From positions 5,518,001-5,582,000 of the forward strand of contig OY969418.1 in the NCBI GenBank assembly GCA_963699175.1: DNA of 64,000 nt, in the 5' to 3' direction. Within the stretch, counting starts at the first letter, position 1, and every line of letters starts with the position of its first letter. Origin of the DNA: JACPYM01 sp963699175 (lineage in GTDB: Bacteria; Acidobacteriota; Blastocatellia; RBC074). Of this stretch, positions 52,759-63,112 are shown one piece after another. Under the pieces are notes generated by a model, which saw only the letters and a list, made by a program, of their open reading frames with translations, had not been told where the DNA came from and did no database searches. The position numbers were made by a program, and so were the translations under genes.

Positions 52759-54045
52759 ATGATTCAAACTGTTCGAGGCACCCGAGACCTGTTACCGCAA
52801 GACATGCCGCTCTGGCACCGCGTTGAAACCGTGGCACGCGAGGCCTTCCGCCGTTATGGCTTCAAAGAAATTCGCACGCCGATTTTCGAGAAGACCGAAT
52901 TGTTTGCGCGCGGTGTGGGCGAAGCGACTGACATCGTACACAAAGAGATGTACACCTTCATTGATCGCGCCCGCGAAGACCGCGAGGGCGAATCGCTGAC
53001 ACTAAGACCGGAAAACACGGCCTCGGTGGTACGCGCCTACATCCAGCACAAAATGTTTGCCGACAAAGCGCCAGGCGAATTGACCAAACTCTATTACATC
53101 GGCCCGATGTTCCGCCGCGAACGCCCGCAGGCCGGGCGCTATCGCCAGTTCTATCAGATTGGTGTCGAGGTGATGGGCACGAGCGACGACCCGGCCATCG
53201 AAGCCGAAGTGATCGAGATGTTGGATTGGCTGTTGAAAGAGTTGGGCATCACGAACACGACACTGCTCATCAATTCGGTGGGCGATCCTGTATCGCGCGG
53301 CGAATATCTGGAAAAGCTGCGCGCAGCGATTGAGCCTCAACTCGACAAGCTCTGCGGCGATTGCCGTCACCGGTGCGAGACCAATGCGCTACGCGTCTTT
53401 GATTGCAAGAATGAAAGCTGCCAAGCCGTGGTCGCCACGCTGCCGACCATCACCGATTCGCTGGACGAGGCATCACGCGCGCACTTCGAGCAATTCAAAG
53501 CGCATCTGGACGCGCGAGGCATTGCTTACACGGTCAATCCGCGTATGGTGCGTGGTTTGGACTACTACACGCGCACGGCATTCGAGATTGTCGGGCACTC
53601 GGGGCTGGGTTCGCAGAGCACAATTGTGGGCGGCGGGCGTTACGATGGTTTGTCTGAGACCTTGGACGGGCCGCCGACCAAAGGCTTCGGCTTCGCCTTT
53701 GGGCTGGATCGAATGGTGATGTCGTTGCCGGAGACGGAAGTAGAACGCCTGCGCGCGCAGGATGCGCCGGATGTTTTTATCGTTTATTTGGGCGAGGCGG
53801 CGCGCACGCATTCGTTCAAAGTAGCGCAGGAGTTGCGCCGCGCGGGCTTGTCCGTCCTGCTCGAATTTGAAGACCGGAAGATGAAGAAGGGGATGGCGCA
53901 GGCGAGCAAGGCGCGGGCGCGTTATGCGTTGATTATCGGCGAGGATGAAATTGCCAAAGGTAAATATGGCTTGAAGAATCTGGCGACAGGCGAACAAGAG
54001 GCGCTGACAATCGCGGAGATTGAAGCTAAGCTGCGGCAGTCGTGA
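52759..54045 (+). CDS. hisS: Histidyl-tRNA synthetase
   Basis: A 428-aa class II synthetase. VRGTRDLLPQ opens the chain, motif 2 reads FRRERPQAGRYRQFYQIGVE, the histidine-specific loop is VRGLDYYTRTAFEIV, and motif 3 is GFGFAFGLDRMVM. The anticodon-binding domain (residues about 330-428) ends the protein. It charges tRNA-His. Four cysteines at about residues 195-215 (CGDCRHRC and later) look like an additional metal site, as in some HisRS. The AAA ATPase gene begins 24 nt later and could be transcribed from the hisS promoter. Confidence 0.97.
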   Translation: MIQTVRGTRDLLPQDMPLWHRVETVAREAFRRYGFKEIRTPIFEKTELFARGVGEATDIVHKEMYTFIDRAREDREGESLTLRPENTASVVRAYIQHKMFADKAPGELTKLYYIGPMFRRERPQAGRYRQFYQIGVEVMGTSDDPAIEAEVIEMLDWLLKELGITNTTLLINSVGDPVSRGEYLEKLRAAIEPQLDKLCGDCRHRCETNALRVFDCKNESCQAVVATLPTITDSLDEASRAHFEQFKAHLDARGIAYTVNPRMVRGLDYYTRTAFEIVGHSGLGSQSTIVGGGRYDGLSETLDGPPTKGFGFAFGLDRMVMSLPETEVERLRAQDAPDVFIVYLGEAARTHSFKVAQELRRAGLSVLLEFEDRKMKKGMAQASKARARYALIIGEDEIAKGKYGLKNLATGEQEALTIAEIEAKLRQS

Positions 54046-54069
54046 GTCATCTACAACGGAGGACGCGCC

Positions 54070-55326
54070 ATGATTGAAAGCATTCAGATCAAAAATTTTC
54101 GGGGGATTCAGCAAGGGCAGATTGAGCAGTTTCGGAAGTTCAATTTGTTGGTGGGGCCGAATAATTCGGGGAAGACGGCGATTTTGGAAGCACTATACTT
54201 ATCGAGCACTACAGATCGTTTGCTCGAGATTCCTGAACAAGCCAATTCGATCAAAGCCAGAATACCCAACGTAGATCTGCTCGGTTACCAATCTGTAAAC
54301 CGAGTCTTGAGTAGGCATAATTATGAGCCGCTTGATTCCTTGACTAACAAGTACCCCAAAGAGCTTTTTGGATATACCCACCCCCAGCCAGCTACCTCAA
54401 CTTTTTCTCTTCCGCCGGTAGTTAGCCAGCTCTTGCCCCAGCCTAAATCGGCCCAAGAAGAAATACCTTTCACTTTTGGAATAAGAGCGGAAGAGACCCC
54501 CTACTATAGAAATATCGTAGAAAGATTATTTGGCGGGAGTGTAAGTGCTTCAGAGTCGAATAACCTTATTTTTTGCGCAGCGCAAAATCTATCTTATCAA
54601 AGTAGCGAAGAGGCCGGGTGGGTTATCGCTGGAAAACTTCCTGCGTCCAAACACACACTTCTGTACGATGTCCAAATGATGTTGGGGCATCTTCCGATGA
54701 GTTTCTTTCGGGAGATGATCAGAACTGTTCCCGGCTGGTCTCAGAAAATTTCGGAGCGATTTGGGAAGGTCTTTGATATTGCTCAATCATTTAACGTTCA
54801 ATTCCTACCTGCCGACAAAGAGCAAAAATGGACGCAAGGCTGGATCGCTCCGGCTGATCGAGTTGCTTTGACGATTGATAGTTATGGCGATGGCGCGCGT
54901 AGTGCCTTCAAAGTTCTTACTCCGTTGCTGGCTTTGCGCGAGCTTGTACGAGAAGACACGCCTGGCTTGTTCTTGTGGGAAGAACCGGAGCTTTTCCAAA
55001 ATCCGCAAACACTTATCCGTCTGTTGACCGAAGTGGCCGAGTTGCTAAAAGGCAAGCCGATTCAAGTCTTCATTGCCACACATAGCTTGGAAGTCATTGC
55101 GAACTTCACTGCCCTAGCGCAAGGAGGCAAGATCGAGCCCGATGAATTACGCGCCTTTCGGCTTGATCTCAAGGAAGGACAGCTCAAATCCTCCTGGTTC
55201 TCTGCCGATAATTTGCAGGCCTGGACGGAGACGGGACTTGATCCGCGTGTTTGGGGAGACTTCCAATCGCCTTTGCAGTGCAGTCTTCGGAAGGAAACGC
55301 CAGATGAGCAGGAGGAGGCAGCGTGA
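54070..55326 (+). CDS. AAA (SMC/OLD-like) ATPase of a two-gene module
   Basis: 418 aa, GGAGGA ten nt before the ATG. Walker A GPNNSGKTAILEALY is at residues about 32-46, a long unconserved middle follows, then the ABC-type signature SYGDGARSAFK, Walker B LFLWEEPELFQNP and the H-loop FIATHSLEV. This is the AAA_15/AAA_21 form of ATPase found in OLD nucleases, Gabija GajA and PARIS AriA. The nuclease part is missing here and is probably supplied by the next, overlapping gene. The coding sequence is AT-rich: the 60 bases from 54301 and 54541 have 26 and 22 G+C, against 40 in the 60 bases from 53101 in hisS. This suggests transfer. Confidence 0.85.
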   Translation: MIESIQIKNFRGIQQGQIEQFRKFNLLVGPNNSGKTAILEALYLSSTTDRLLEIPEQANSIKARIPNVDLLGYQSVNRVLSRHNYEPLDSLTNKYPKELFGYTHPQPATSTFSLPPVVSQLLPQPKSAQEEIPFTFGIRAEETPYYRNIVERLFGGSVSASESNNLIFCAAQNLSYQSSEEAGWVIAGKLPASKHTLLYDVQMMLGHLPMSFFREMIRTVPGWSQKISERFGKVFDIAQSFNVQFLPADKEQKWTQGWIAPADRVALTIDSYGDGARSAFKVLTPLLALRELVREDTPGLFLWEEPELFQNPQTLIRLLTEVAELLKGKPIQVFIATHSLEVIANFTALAQGGKIEPDELRAFRLDLKEGQLKSSWFSADNLQAWTETGLDPRVWGDFQSPLQCSLRKETPDEQEEAA

Positions 55327-56117
55327 GTGGCAAATTCGACTGCTTCTGCGAAGGGCGGACGGAAGAGAATGTTCTGGCCGCGCTGGGACTCAGCGATTAC
55401 CCAAAGATCGTCAATACCCCGACAGGTAAACAAGCGGTGCGGAAGCGCCTAAAAGATTTGCTAGGGCCAAAGCTCGGTAGCGAGCCGGTGCGCGCGCTAA
55501 TCCTGCTGGATGTAGACTTGCACACTGGTGAAACCGCAGCCAACGTCAAACAAAGCGTCGAAGACACCTTGAAGAACCTGTGGCGAGAGCGTGATTTTGA
55601 GCCGAACGCAGTGGTACTTGAGCCACACGTGGCAGCGCCCAATCTTTATTGCTTTCAAGCAGACTTACCCGATGTCCGCATCGCCCTGCATCTGGCGGCA
55701 CGACGTTATGACGAACAATTTATCAAAGCGACGATAGACGATTATGTGCTTGATCTGGCGCTGAGAGCCACGACGGCGGAGGCGATGCTGACTGCCAAGC
55801 GTGCTGCTGAAGGGCGTCGCCGTGAACAGTACAAAGGCGAGGCCCGCCCGCACCGCGAATGGCAGATCGAAGCCGCTGGCTTAGCCAAAAAAGTTTGGCA
55901 GGAAATTCCTGCCTTGCTTAAACAGAATCAAATCCCACCACTGCAGGATGCCAAGAGTTACCTACAGTTTTACACGGCTGTGTTGCAGGAACCGCTTCCA
56001 TCCGCCGCGTTTGCCAAACAGGTGGTGAAGCACGCGCGCCAGGAAGATTTGCGTCAAATTTTCGCGGCGTTGTTTACGGCGGTCGAGTTTCTGAAAGATG
56101 CTTCAACTTCGGCATAA
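55323..56117 (+). CDS. TOPRIM-like protein coupled to the AAA ATPase
   Basis: 264 aa, starting at a GTG whose TGA overlap (GTGA) is the stop of the ATPase gene. The N-terminus has CEGRTEENVLAALG with Glu10, and LILLDVDLHTG with Asp63 and Asp65. Glu then D-x-D at this spacing is the TOPRIM metal site of OLD-type nucleases, DUF3226 and DUF4435 proteins. The C-terminal half is helical and unrecognised. In PARIS the TOPRIM protein AriB is released from an AAA15 ATPase on phage attack; this pair has the same logic, though family membership needs a profile search. Unlike the ATPase gene, its composition is close to that of the neighbours. Confidence 0.75.
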   Translation: MSGKFDCFCEGRTEENVLAALGLSDYPKIVNTPTGKQAVRKRLKDLLGPKLGSEPVRALILLDVDLHTGETAANVKQSVEDTLKNLWRERDFEPNAVVLEPHVAAPNLYCFQADLPDVRIALHLAARRYDEQFIKATIDDYVLDLALRATTAEAMLTAKRAAEGRRREQYKGEARPHREWQIEAAGLAKKVWQEIPALLKQNQIPPLQDAKSYLQFYTAVLQEPLPSAAFAKQVVKHARQEDLRQIFAALFTAVEFLKDASTSA

Positions 56118-56126
56118 TCTTTCCCA

Positions 56127-56492
56127 ATGCTCATAGTCAATCGTGAACAAACCAAAATCCTCCACACGCCGCACGGCTCAGAAATCCGTCCACTGATTGA
56201 CCGCACGACCGCGCCGATTACGCAATGCAGTCTGGCCGAAGAAGTGCTGCCGCCGGGCAAGAGCGTGACGCCGCATCATCACGAGGTGCTGGAAGAGATT
56301 TACTACATCCTGTCGGGTGCGGGCGTGATGACCATTGGTGACGAAACGCGCGAGGTCGTCGCAGGCGATGCGATCTATATTCCGACGGGGCAGCGCCATA
56401 CGTTGACCAATACGGGCACAGAGCCAATGCGCGTCGTGTTGGTGTGCGGCCCGGCTTTCTATTTTGAAGATCATCGTATTGAGGAGGAGTGA
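56127..56492 (+). CDS. Single-domain cupin protein
   Basis: A 121-aa cupin. Motif 1 reads VTPHHHEVLEEIYYILSG with the His-x-His and Glu ligands, and motif 2 has DAIYIPTGQRHTLTNTG with the third His. The fold binds one metal ion. The activity cannot be told from sequence; members range from isomerases to dioxygenases and sensors. It follows the TOPRIM-like gene by 9 nt, and its end (GAGGAGGAG) serves as ribosome site for the next gene. Confidence 0.88.
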   Translation: MLIVNREQTKILHTPHGSEIRPLIDRTTAPITQCSLAEEVLPPGKSVTPHHHEVLEEIYYILSGAGVMTIGDETREVVAGDAIYIPTGQRHTLTNTGTEPMRVVLVCGPAFYFEDHRIEEE

Positions 56493-57379
56493 TGCGCTGG
56501 TTTACTTGGCTGTTCAGCTTTTGGCTTTTGCTGTCTGTGGCCGTCTGCGCACAGACCGAGCAGGCCGCGAGTAAAGAGACGCTGGATGTCAAAGCATTGA
56601 TCAAAGACGCGCTCGACAATGGCCGGGGCGACAAGCTGCTTACCGAATACACCTACTTGATGCGGATGTCCGAAGGTAAAATAGACAAGCAGGGGCAGGT
56701 GAAAGAGACCAGCGAAAACTTCGAAGCTTATGTCCCCACGCTCAGAAACAGGGACAGGACGAGTGCGGTGTTGCTCAAGTTGACAGAAAAGGGCGTGCCG
56801 CTGCCAGGCGACAAGCTGGAAAAAGAACGGCAGAAGGCGGCGGAGCGATTGCTGAAGTCCGACGCAGACGCGCAAAAATACAACAGCCGGAACGCGGCGG
56901 AATTCAACACTAGCAAGGTCATCGGCGCGTATTTCCAGGTGCGACTCAGCGCCGACGTTGATTTGAATATCAAAGTTTTGTTGAGAACCTGTGAATTCAA
57001 CGCGCCGCGCCGTGAGTTGATAGACGGACGCGAAACCATCGCGCTCGATTTTAGCGCGCCTGCTGCCACTGATGCGTTCGAGAAAAACTTGCGCTACTTG
57101 GCGCGAACGGCGGGCACGGTTTGGATTGACGTGCAGGAACGTATTTTGGTGCGCGCCGAAGGCTGGCCGCGCGCAATGGCGGCGCACACGGGCAAGCCGG
57201 CTTTTTTATATGAGCAAATACGCTTGCCGGATGGCTATTGGTTGACTCGGCTGGCGCAATTGAATGGCGCGACGCATCACGCGGTCTTCGGCAGCTTGGA
57301 CAAGGACGTCACGTTTGAATTCAGCGACTACAAACGCTTTGGCGCAGAGGTCAAAGACGTGAAGGTGGGCAAACCGTAG
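56492..57379 (+). CDS. Exported protein of unknown function, lipoprotein-sorting-like
   Basis: 295 aa from the ATG at 56492, which overlaps the cupin stop (TGATG) and has GAGGAGG upstream. A signal peptide (residues 1-22, WLLLSVAVCAQ) precedes a long charged helical part (EKERQKAAERLLKSDADAQ) and a beta-rich half (VRLSADVDLNIKVLL, GTVWIDVQERILVRAEG, FEFSDYKRFG). The layout is like the exported protein at 18731-19675, which also has a WVDDQDLQV strand. Both may bind hydrophobic ligands in the periplasm. No lipobox is clear. The coupling with the cupin gene suggests joint expression only. Confidence 0.7.
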   Translation: MRWFTWLFSFWLLLSVAVCAQTEQAASKETLDVKALIKDALDNGRGDKLLTEYTYLMRMSEGKIDKQGQVKETSENFEAYVPTLRNRDRTSAVLLKLTEKGVPLPGDKLEKERQKAAERLLKSDADAQKYNSRNAAEFNTSKVIGAYFQVRLSADVDLNIKVLLRTCEFNAPRRELIDGRETIALDFSAPAATDAFEKNLRYLARTAGTVWIDVQERILVRAEGWPRAMAAHTGKPAFLYEQIRLPDGYWLTRLAQLNGATHHAVFGSLDKDVTFEFSDYKRFGAEVKDVKVGKP

Positions 57380-57413
57380 ACGTAGGACTGACAGTTTTTT
57401 AGGGAAGCGCAGG

Positions 57414-58418
57414 ATGGAGGAGCAAGAGGTTTTCGACTGTATCATTATTGGTGGCGGGCCGACCGGATTGGCTTGCGCGATTGAAGCGCAGCGCGCCAAG
57501 CTAGACTACCTGGTTATCGAAAAGGGCTGTGTGGTCAATTCGCTCTACCATTACCCGACGCAGATGCTCTTCTTCACCACGCCGGAGTTGTTGGAGATCG
57601 GCGACCTGCCTTTCGTCTGCGAACGCGAGAAGCCTAATCGTATCGAAGCGTTGAAATATTATCGCCGTGTGGCCGACACCTACGGGCTGCGCGTCAACCA
57701 GTACGAAAAAGTCGTGCGGGTGACGGGTGCAGATGGTGACTTCATTGTGCAGACTGAGTTAGTGGCGACCGGCGAAGCGCGCAGCTACTACGCGCGCAAG
57801 TTGATCGTGGCCATCGGCTATTTCGATCAGCCCAATTTCATGGGCATTCCCGGCGAGGAGTTGCCGAAGGTTTCGCATTATTACAAAGACGCTCACCCGT
57901 TTTACGCCCGCGAAGTGGCGGTCATCGGCGGCGGCAATTCGGCAGCCCTAGCGGCGCTTGATCTGTGCCGCCACGGCGTGCGCGTGACGCTCGTCCATCG
58001 CGGCACGCAGGTGAAACGCAGCGTCAAATATTGGATTCTGCCTGACATCGAAAACCGCATCGCCAGCGGCGAAGTCACGGCCTACTTCCAACATCGTGTT
58101 ACTGCGATTACTCCAACCACGATTCGCCTGCGTGACCTTGTGACGCAGGAAGAGCGCGAATTGCCGAACGATTTTGTCTTTGCGCTGACCGGCTATCACA
58201 CTGATAACGACTTTCTGCATATGCTCGGTGTCGAGATTGACCCTGAGACGCTGAAGCCGTCCTTCAACCCTGAGACGCTCGAAGCCAATGCGCGCGGTGT
58301 TTATCTGGCGGGCGTGGTGGTTGGGGGTAGAGAGACAGGCAAGATTTTTATCGAGAACGGGCGCTTTCACGGCAAGCAGATTATTCAGGCACTCAAAGCT
58401 ACGTTGGCCCAGGCTTGA
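57414..58418 (+). CDS. ypdA: YpdA-type flavoprotein disulfide reductase (bacillithiol-disulfide reductase candidate)
   Basis: 334 aa. The FAD loop IIIGGGPTGLACAIEA is at about residues 10-25, followed by EKGCVVNSLYHYPTQMLFFTTPELLEIG, a segment typical of YpdA. The NAD(P)H loop VAVIGGGNSAALAALDL is near 165. ALTGYHTDNDFL and GVYLAGVVVGGRETGKIFIENGRFHG close it. YpdA reduces bacillithiol disulfide with NADPH in low-GC Gram-positives. Its presence suggests that this organism uses bacillithiol. Bacillithiol synthesis genes are not in the window. Confidence 0.88.
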   Translation: MEEQEVFDCIIIGGGPTGLACAIEAQRAKLDYLVIEKGCVVNSLYHYPTQMLFFTTPELLEIGDLPFVCEREKPNRIEALKYYRRVADTYGLRVNQYEKVVRVTGADGDFIVQTELVATGEARSYYARKLIVAIGYFDQPNFMGIPGEELPKVSHYYKDAHPFYAREVAVIGGGNSAALAALDLCRHGVRVTLVHRGTQVKRSVKYWILPDIENRIASGEVTAYFQHRVTAITPTTIRLRDLVTQEERELPNDFVFALTGYHTDNDFLHMLGVEIDPETLKPSFNPETLEANARGVYLAGVVVGGRETGKIFIENGRFHGKQIIQALKATLAQA

Positions 58419-58511
58419 GAACTTATGCGGGGCTGGAAATCGCGCTGCGCATGCTAAGATGAGCTTTTCGCATTGGCCGCGAAATGGCTTCTGTTGATTC
58501 TGGCAAACGCT

Positions 58512-59876
<1,365 letters not shown>

Positions 59877-59917
59877 CGCGGCCCTCAATTTCAAATCGCA
59901 TAGCTTGAGTTTTACGC

Positions 59918-61195
59918 ATGTCCGATCATTCATTTAGCGCACGCACCAAACGTTATCAACTCGACAACGGCCTGAGGCTGTTAGTGCTGGAAAATCGCAC
60001 CAGCCCAGCGATCGCTCTGTCCGGCTACCTGATGGCCGGAGATTACTTCAATCCACCGGGCAAGGATTTGCTCGCCGACATCACCGCCGCGATGCTCAAC
60101 AAAGGTACGCGCCGCCACACTAAGTTCGAGTTGGCCGACCGGCTGGAATCCAGCGGCGCGCGACTGGGCTTTGATGCGCTGACCTTCGCGGGTTCATTTG
60201 GCGGACGTTCGCTGAGCCAGGACTTCCCGCTGCTGATTCAAACGATGGCCGAAGAGTTACGCGAGCCGGTCTTTCCGGGCGAAGAACTCGACAAACTCAA
60301 ACAGCAATACGTTGCCAGCATCAAGGAAGCGCAGGACGAGACCGGCACGCGCTCTTACGAACGGCTGACACAATTGGTCTTCGACGAAAGCAATCCGTTT
60401 CACCGCTACCCGCCTGAACGCACCATCCGCGAAGTTGAAAGCGTCACAGTAGATGACGTCCGCGCGTTTTACATGCGCCAATACGGCGCGGCTTCGATGA
60501 TCGTCGTCGTGGTAGGCGATGTCACGGCAGCCGACGCACGCCAACTTATTGAAAAGCATTTTGGTGATTGGCAAGGCGCGCCGCCAGCGTCCTTCGACGT
60601 ACCAACCACGCCGCTGCAGGATGCGCCAAAGCGCGACAGCGTGTACATGAAAGGCAAACAGAATTGCAATGTCGTAATCGGCCACGCCTCGGGGTTGCGA
60701 CGCACAAACGACGATTACTACGCGGCAAATATCGCTAATCGCGCACTGGGCCAATCTACGCTTTCGTCGCGGTTGGGCCTGAAGGTGCGCGATGAGATGG
60801 GGCTGACCTACGGCATCCATTCGAGCTTTCCCGAATCTGGTTTTGCCGATGGCCCCTTTGTCATCAGCGTGACAGTCGCGCCGAAAAACGTTGAACTGGC
60901 GATTGGCGCCTCGTTGGAGATTGTCAATGACTACAAGGGCAGCGGCATTACGCCGGAAGAGTTGCAGGATGAGCAGTCTTCGATCGTCGGCGGTTTCAAA
61001 GTCGGCCTGGCGACCAACGCTGGCATAGCGACACAATTGGCCAGCGCGGAACTGTTCGGCCTGGGCATCAAACATCTCGATGAGTTTCCGAACATCATCC
61101 GCGCTATAACAAAAGATCAGGTAGACGCGGCCATTCGCCGCTACCTCCATCCACACCACGCTACGACCGTGATTGCGGGCGATTACAAAGGATAA
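59918..61195 (+). CDS. M16 peptidase-like protein, non-catalytic partner
   Basis: 425 aa. The N-terminal domain has the fold (YQLDNGLRLLVLENRTSP) but no HxxEH; the place reads DITAAMLNKGTRRH. The C-terminal signature of the partner subunits is present: NIANRALGQSTLSSRLGLKVRDEMGLTYGI, with the Arg and Tyr that complete the active site of the companion. It follows the active subunit by 42 nt. This is the normal PqqG/MPP-alpha-like design, not a decayed gene. Confidence 0.92.
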   Translation: MSDHSFSARTKRYQLDNGLRLLVLENRTSPAIALSGYLMAGDYFNPPGKDLLADITAAMLNKGTRRHTKFELADRLESSGARLGFDALTFAGSFGGRSLSQDFPLLIQTMAEELREPVFPGEELDKLKQQYVASIKEAQDETGTRSYERLTQLVFDESNPFHRYPPERTIREVESVTVDDVRAFYMRQYGAASMIVVVVGDVTAADARQLIEKHFGDWQGAPPASFDVPTTPLQDAPKRDSVYMKGKQNCNVVIGHASGLRRTNDDYYAANIANRALGQSTLSSRLGLKVRDEMGLTYGIHSSFPESGFADGPFVISVTVAPKNVELAIGASLEIVNDYKGSGITPEELQDEQSSIVGGFKVGLATNAGIATQLASAELFGLGIKHLDEFPNIIRAITKDQVDAAIRRYLHPHHATTVIAGDYKG

Positions 61196-61224
61196 GCGAC
61201 GGCTGAAATCAGCGAGGAGCAGCG

Positions 61225-61821
61225 ATGAAGTTTTGCCGTAGTTTTACCGGCGGGTTGGCTTGCCTCTTACTTTGTTGTTTGGCATCAGCGCAAAAGCCGA
61301 TTGCTGAGGCTTCGTTTCGAATGGATTCAACACTTGCAGAATCTGCGGCTGAATTCAGCGTGCTGATCAAAAAGGCCGAGCGCAAACTTTACGTCTATCA
61401 CATTGAGCAAGGCCAACCGAAACTTTTCAAGTCTTACCCAATCGCGCTTGGCAACAACCCTAGCGGCCATAAAAAACAACAAGGCGATGGCGCGACACCC
61501 GAAGGCGAATACTACATTACACACCGCAACCCGAAGAGCAATTACTATCTCTCGCTTGGTTTGAGCTATCCGAACACGCAAGATGCGGCGACAGGGTTGA
61601 AACGTGGCTTGCTCTCAAAAGCGCAGCACGACGCTATCATTGCTGCCATTGGCCAACAGACCAAGCCGCCACAAAACACCAAACTCGGCGGCGACATTTT
61701 TATTCACGGCGGCGGTGCGGGCAGGGATTGGACGCTCGGCTGTGTTGCGCTGGAGAACGAAGCCATCAAAGAATTGTTCGAGCTATTGCCGCTGAAAACT
61801 CCGGTGACAATCGTGCCTTGA
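61225..61821 (+). CDS. Exported L,D-transpeptidase-like (YkuD/YafK) protein
   Basis: 198 aa. A signal peptide (residues 1-23) is followed by a YkuD domain: LIKKAERKLYVYH, YPIALGNNP, GATPEGEYYIT-like segment, and the active motif FIHGGG...TLGCVAL with His161 and the catalytic Cys173. These enzymes form or cut 3-3 crosslinks in peptidoglycan or attach lipoproteins to it. The short form without a peptidoglycan-binding domain is nearest to YafK. The insert between HG and the Cys (GGAGRDWTLG) is of normal length. Confidence 0.88.
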   Translation: MKFCRSFTGGLACLLLCCLASAQKPIAEASFRMDSTLAESAAEFSVLIKKAERKLYVYHIEQGQPKLFKSYPIALGNNPSGHKKQQGDGATPEGEYYITHRNPKSNYYLSLGLSYPNTQDAATGLKRGLLSKAQHDAIIAAIGQQTKPPQNTKLGGDIFIHGGGAGRDWTLGCVALENEAIKELFELLPLKTPVTIVP

Positions 61822-61840
61822 TTTTCTGACGTTCATCACG

Positions 61841-63112
61841 ATGAAACGCACTCTCTACCTAGATTGTTTTGCTGGCGCGAGCGGCGATATGTTGCTCGGC
61901 GCGCTGCTCGATTGCGGGCTGGATTTTGCATACCTGAAGGCTGAATTGGCCAGGCTCGGCTTGGTGGGCTATGAATTAAGTCTGACCCGCGTTGACCGCA
62001 GCGGCATCTCCGCCGCAAAGTTCGATGTGCAGTTGTTAGAAAACCAGGATGGCGATGCGCATACACACGCACACGAACACCCGCACGGCGCAGGCACGCA
62101 TACCCACTCGCATACGCACGGCAACGAACCACACTCGCATCATCGTGCGTTGTCTGACATCAAAAGGCTGATTGCTGCATCGGCTTTGAGCCAGACAGTC
62201 AAAGCGCGCGCCCAACAAATCTTCCAACGCCTCGGCGAAGCGGAAGCCAAGATTCACAACCTGCCCATCGAAGCCGTTCACTTCCACGAAGTCGGCGCGC
62301 TCGATTCCATCGTGGACATCGTCGGCACCTGCATCGGGCTAGAAGCTTTGCAGATTGAGCGCATCATCGCTTCGCCGCTGCACGTCGGCTTCGGCACATT
62401 CAAATGCGCGCACGGCATCTATCCCATACCTGGCCCGGCGGCGACCGAACTATTGCAGGGTGTGCCAATCTATTCAAAAGACATCGAAGGCGAACTCGTC
62501 ACGCCAACAGGCGCGGCGATCATCTCGACGTTGGCAGAAAGCTACGGCGCGCTGCCGTTGATGAAGATCGAACGCACCGGCTACGGCGCGGGCACACGAA
62601 CTTATCCGAACTTTCCCAACGTGCTGCGCGCCATGTTGGGCAAACTACTGAGCGATGCACACGACACGCCTGAAACTGTTACTGTCATCGAAGCCAATCT
62701 CGACGACCTCAACGCACAAGTCTTTGGCCACTTGATGGAGCAGGCGCTCACCAAGGGCGCGCTCGATCTTTTCTACACGCCAGTGCAGATGAAGAAGAAC
62801 CGTCCGGGCGTGTTGCTGACGCTGTTGTGTAAGCCGGAAGACCGCACGCGGATGTGTGATTTGATCTTCCGCGAGACGACCACGCTCGGCGTACGTTACC
62901 GCGAAGAGCGGCGCGAGATTTTGCAGCGCGAGTTTGCGACGGTGGAGACAGCTTACGGCACGATCAAAATCAAAGTATCAAAAGCGCGCGATGGCCATGT
63001 ACTGAATGCTGCGCCGGAGTTTGAGGATTGCCGCGCGGCGGCTGAAAAACATCAGGTCGCTTTGCGCGAAGTGCAGACGGCGGCGTTGCAGGCTTACGCT
63101 GAAGCAAACTGA
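61841..63112 (+). CDS. larC: Nickel-pincer cofactor biosynthesis protein LarC
   Basis: 423 aa. LYLDCFAGASGDMLLGALLD at the start, a His-rich stretch of about 25 residues at 70-100 (many THTH and HSH steps), AVHFHEVGALDSIVDIVG, and GYGAGTRTYPNFPNVLR are all LarC (DUF111) marks. The second half (EANLDDLNAQVFGHLME, TTLGVRYREERREIL) is the LarC2 part. LarC inserts nickel into the pyridinium-type cofactor of lactate racemase and related enzymes. In some bacteria larC1 and larC2 are joined by a ribosomal frameshift; here one continuous frame holds both. LarB, LarE and a racemase are not in the window. Confidence 0.92.
   Translation: MKRTLYLDCFAGASGDMLLGALLDCGLDFAYLKAELARLGLVGYELSLTRVDRSGISAAKFDVQLLENQDGDAHTHAHEHPHGAGTHTHSHTHGNEPHSHHRALSDIKRLIAASALSQTVKARAQQIFQRLGEAEAKIHNLPIEAVHFHEVGALDSIVDIVGTCIGLEALQIERIIASPLHVGFGTFKCAHGIYPIPGPAATELLQGVPIYSKDIEGELVTPTGAAIISTLAESYGALPLMKIERTGYGAGTRTYPNFPNVLRAMLGKLLSDAHDTPETVTVIEANLDDLNAQVFGHLMEQALTKGALDLFYTPVQMKKNRPGVLLTLLCKPEDRTRMCDLIFRETTTLGVRYREERREILQREFATVETAYGTIKIKVSKARDGHVLNAAPEFEDCRAAAEKHQVALREVQTAALQAYAEAN

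Noticed and set aside
59918..61195. Second M16 gene as a decayed peptidase because HxxEH is missing
   Set aside because: The partner-subunit signature with conserved Arg and Tyr is intact; this is the usual non-catalytic subunit.
62050..62150. CACACGCA-type short repeats as a possible repeat array
   Set aside because: They code for the His-rich stretch of LarC and are not an array with spacers.
61841..63112. Programmed frameshift in larC
   Set aside because: Both the LarC1 and LarC2 parts lie in one uninterrupted frame here, so none is needed.
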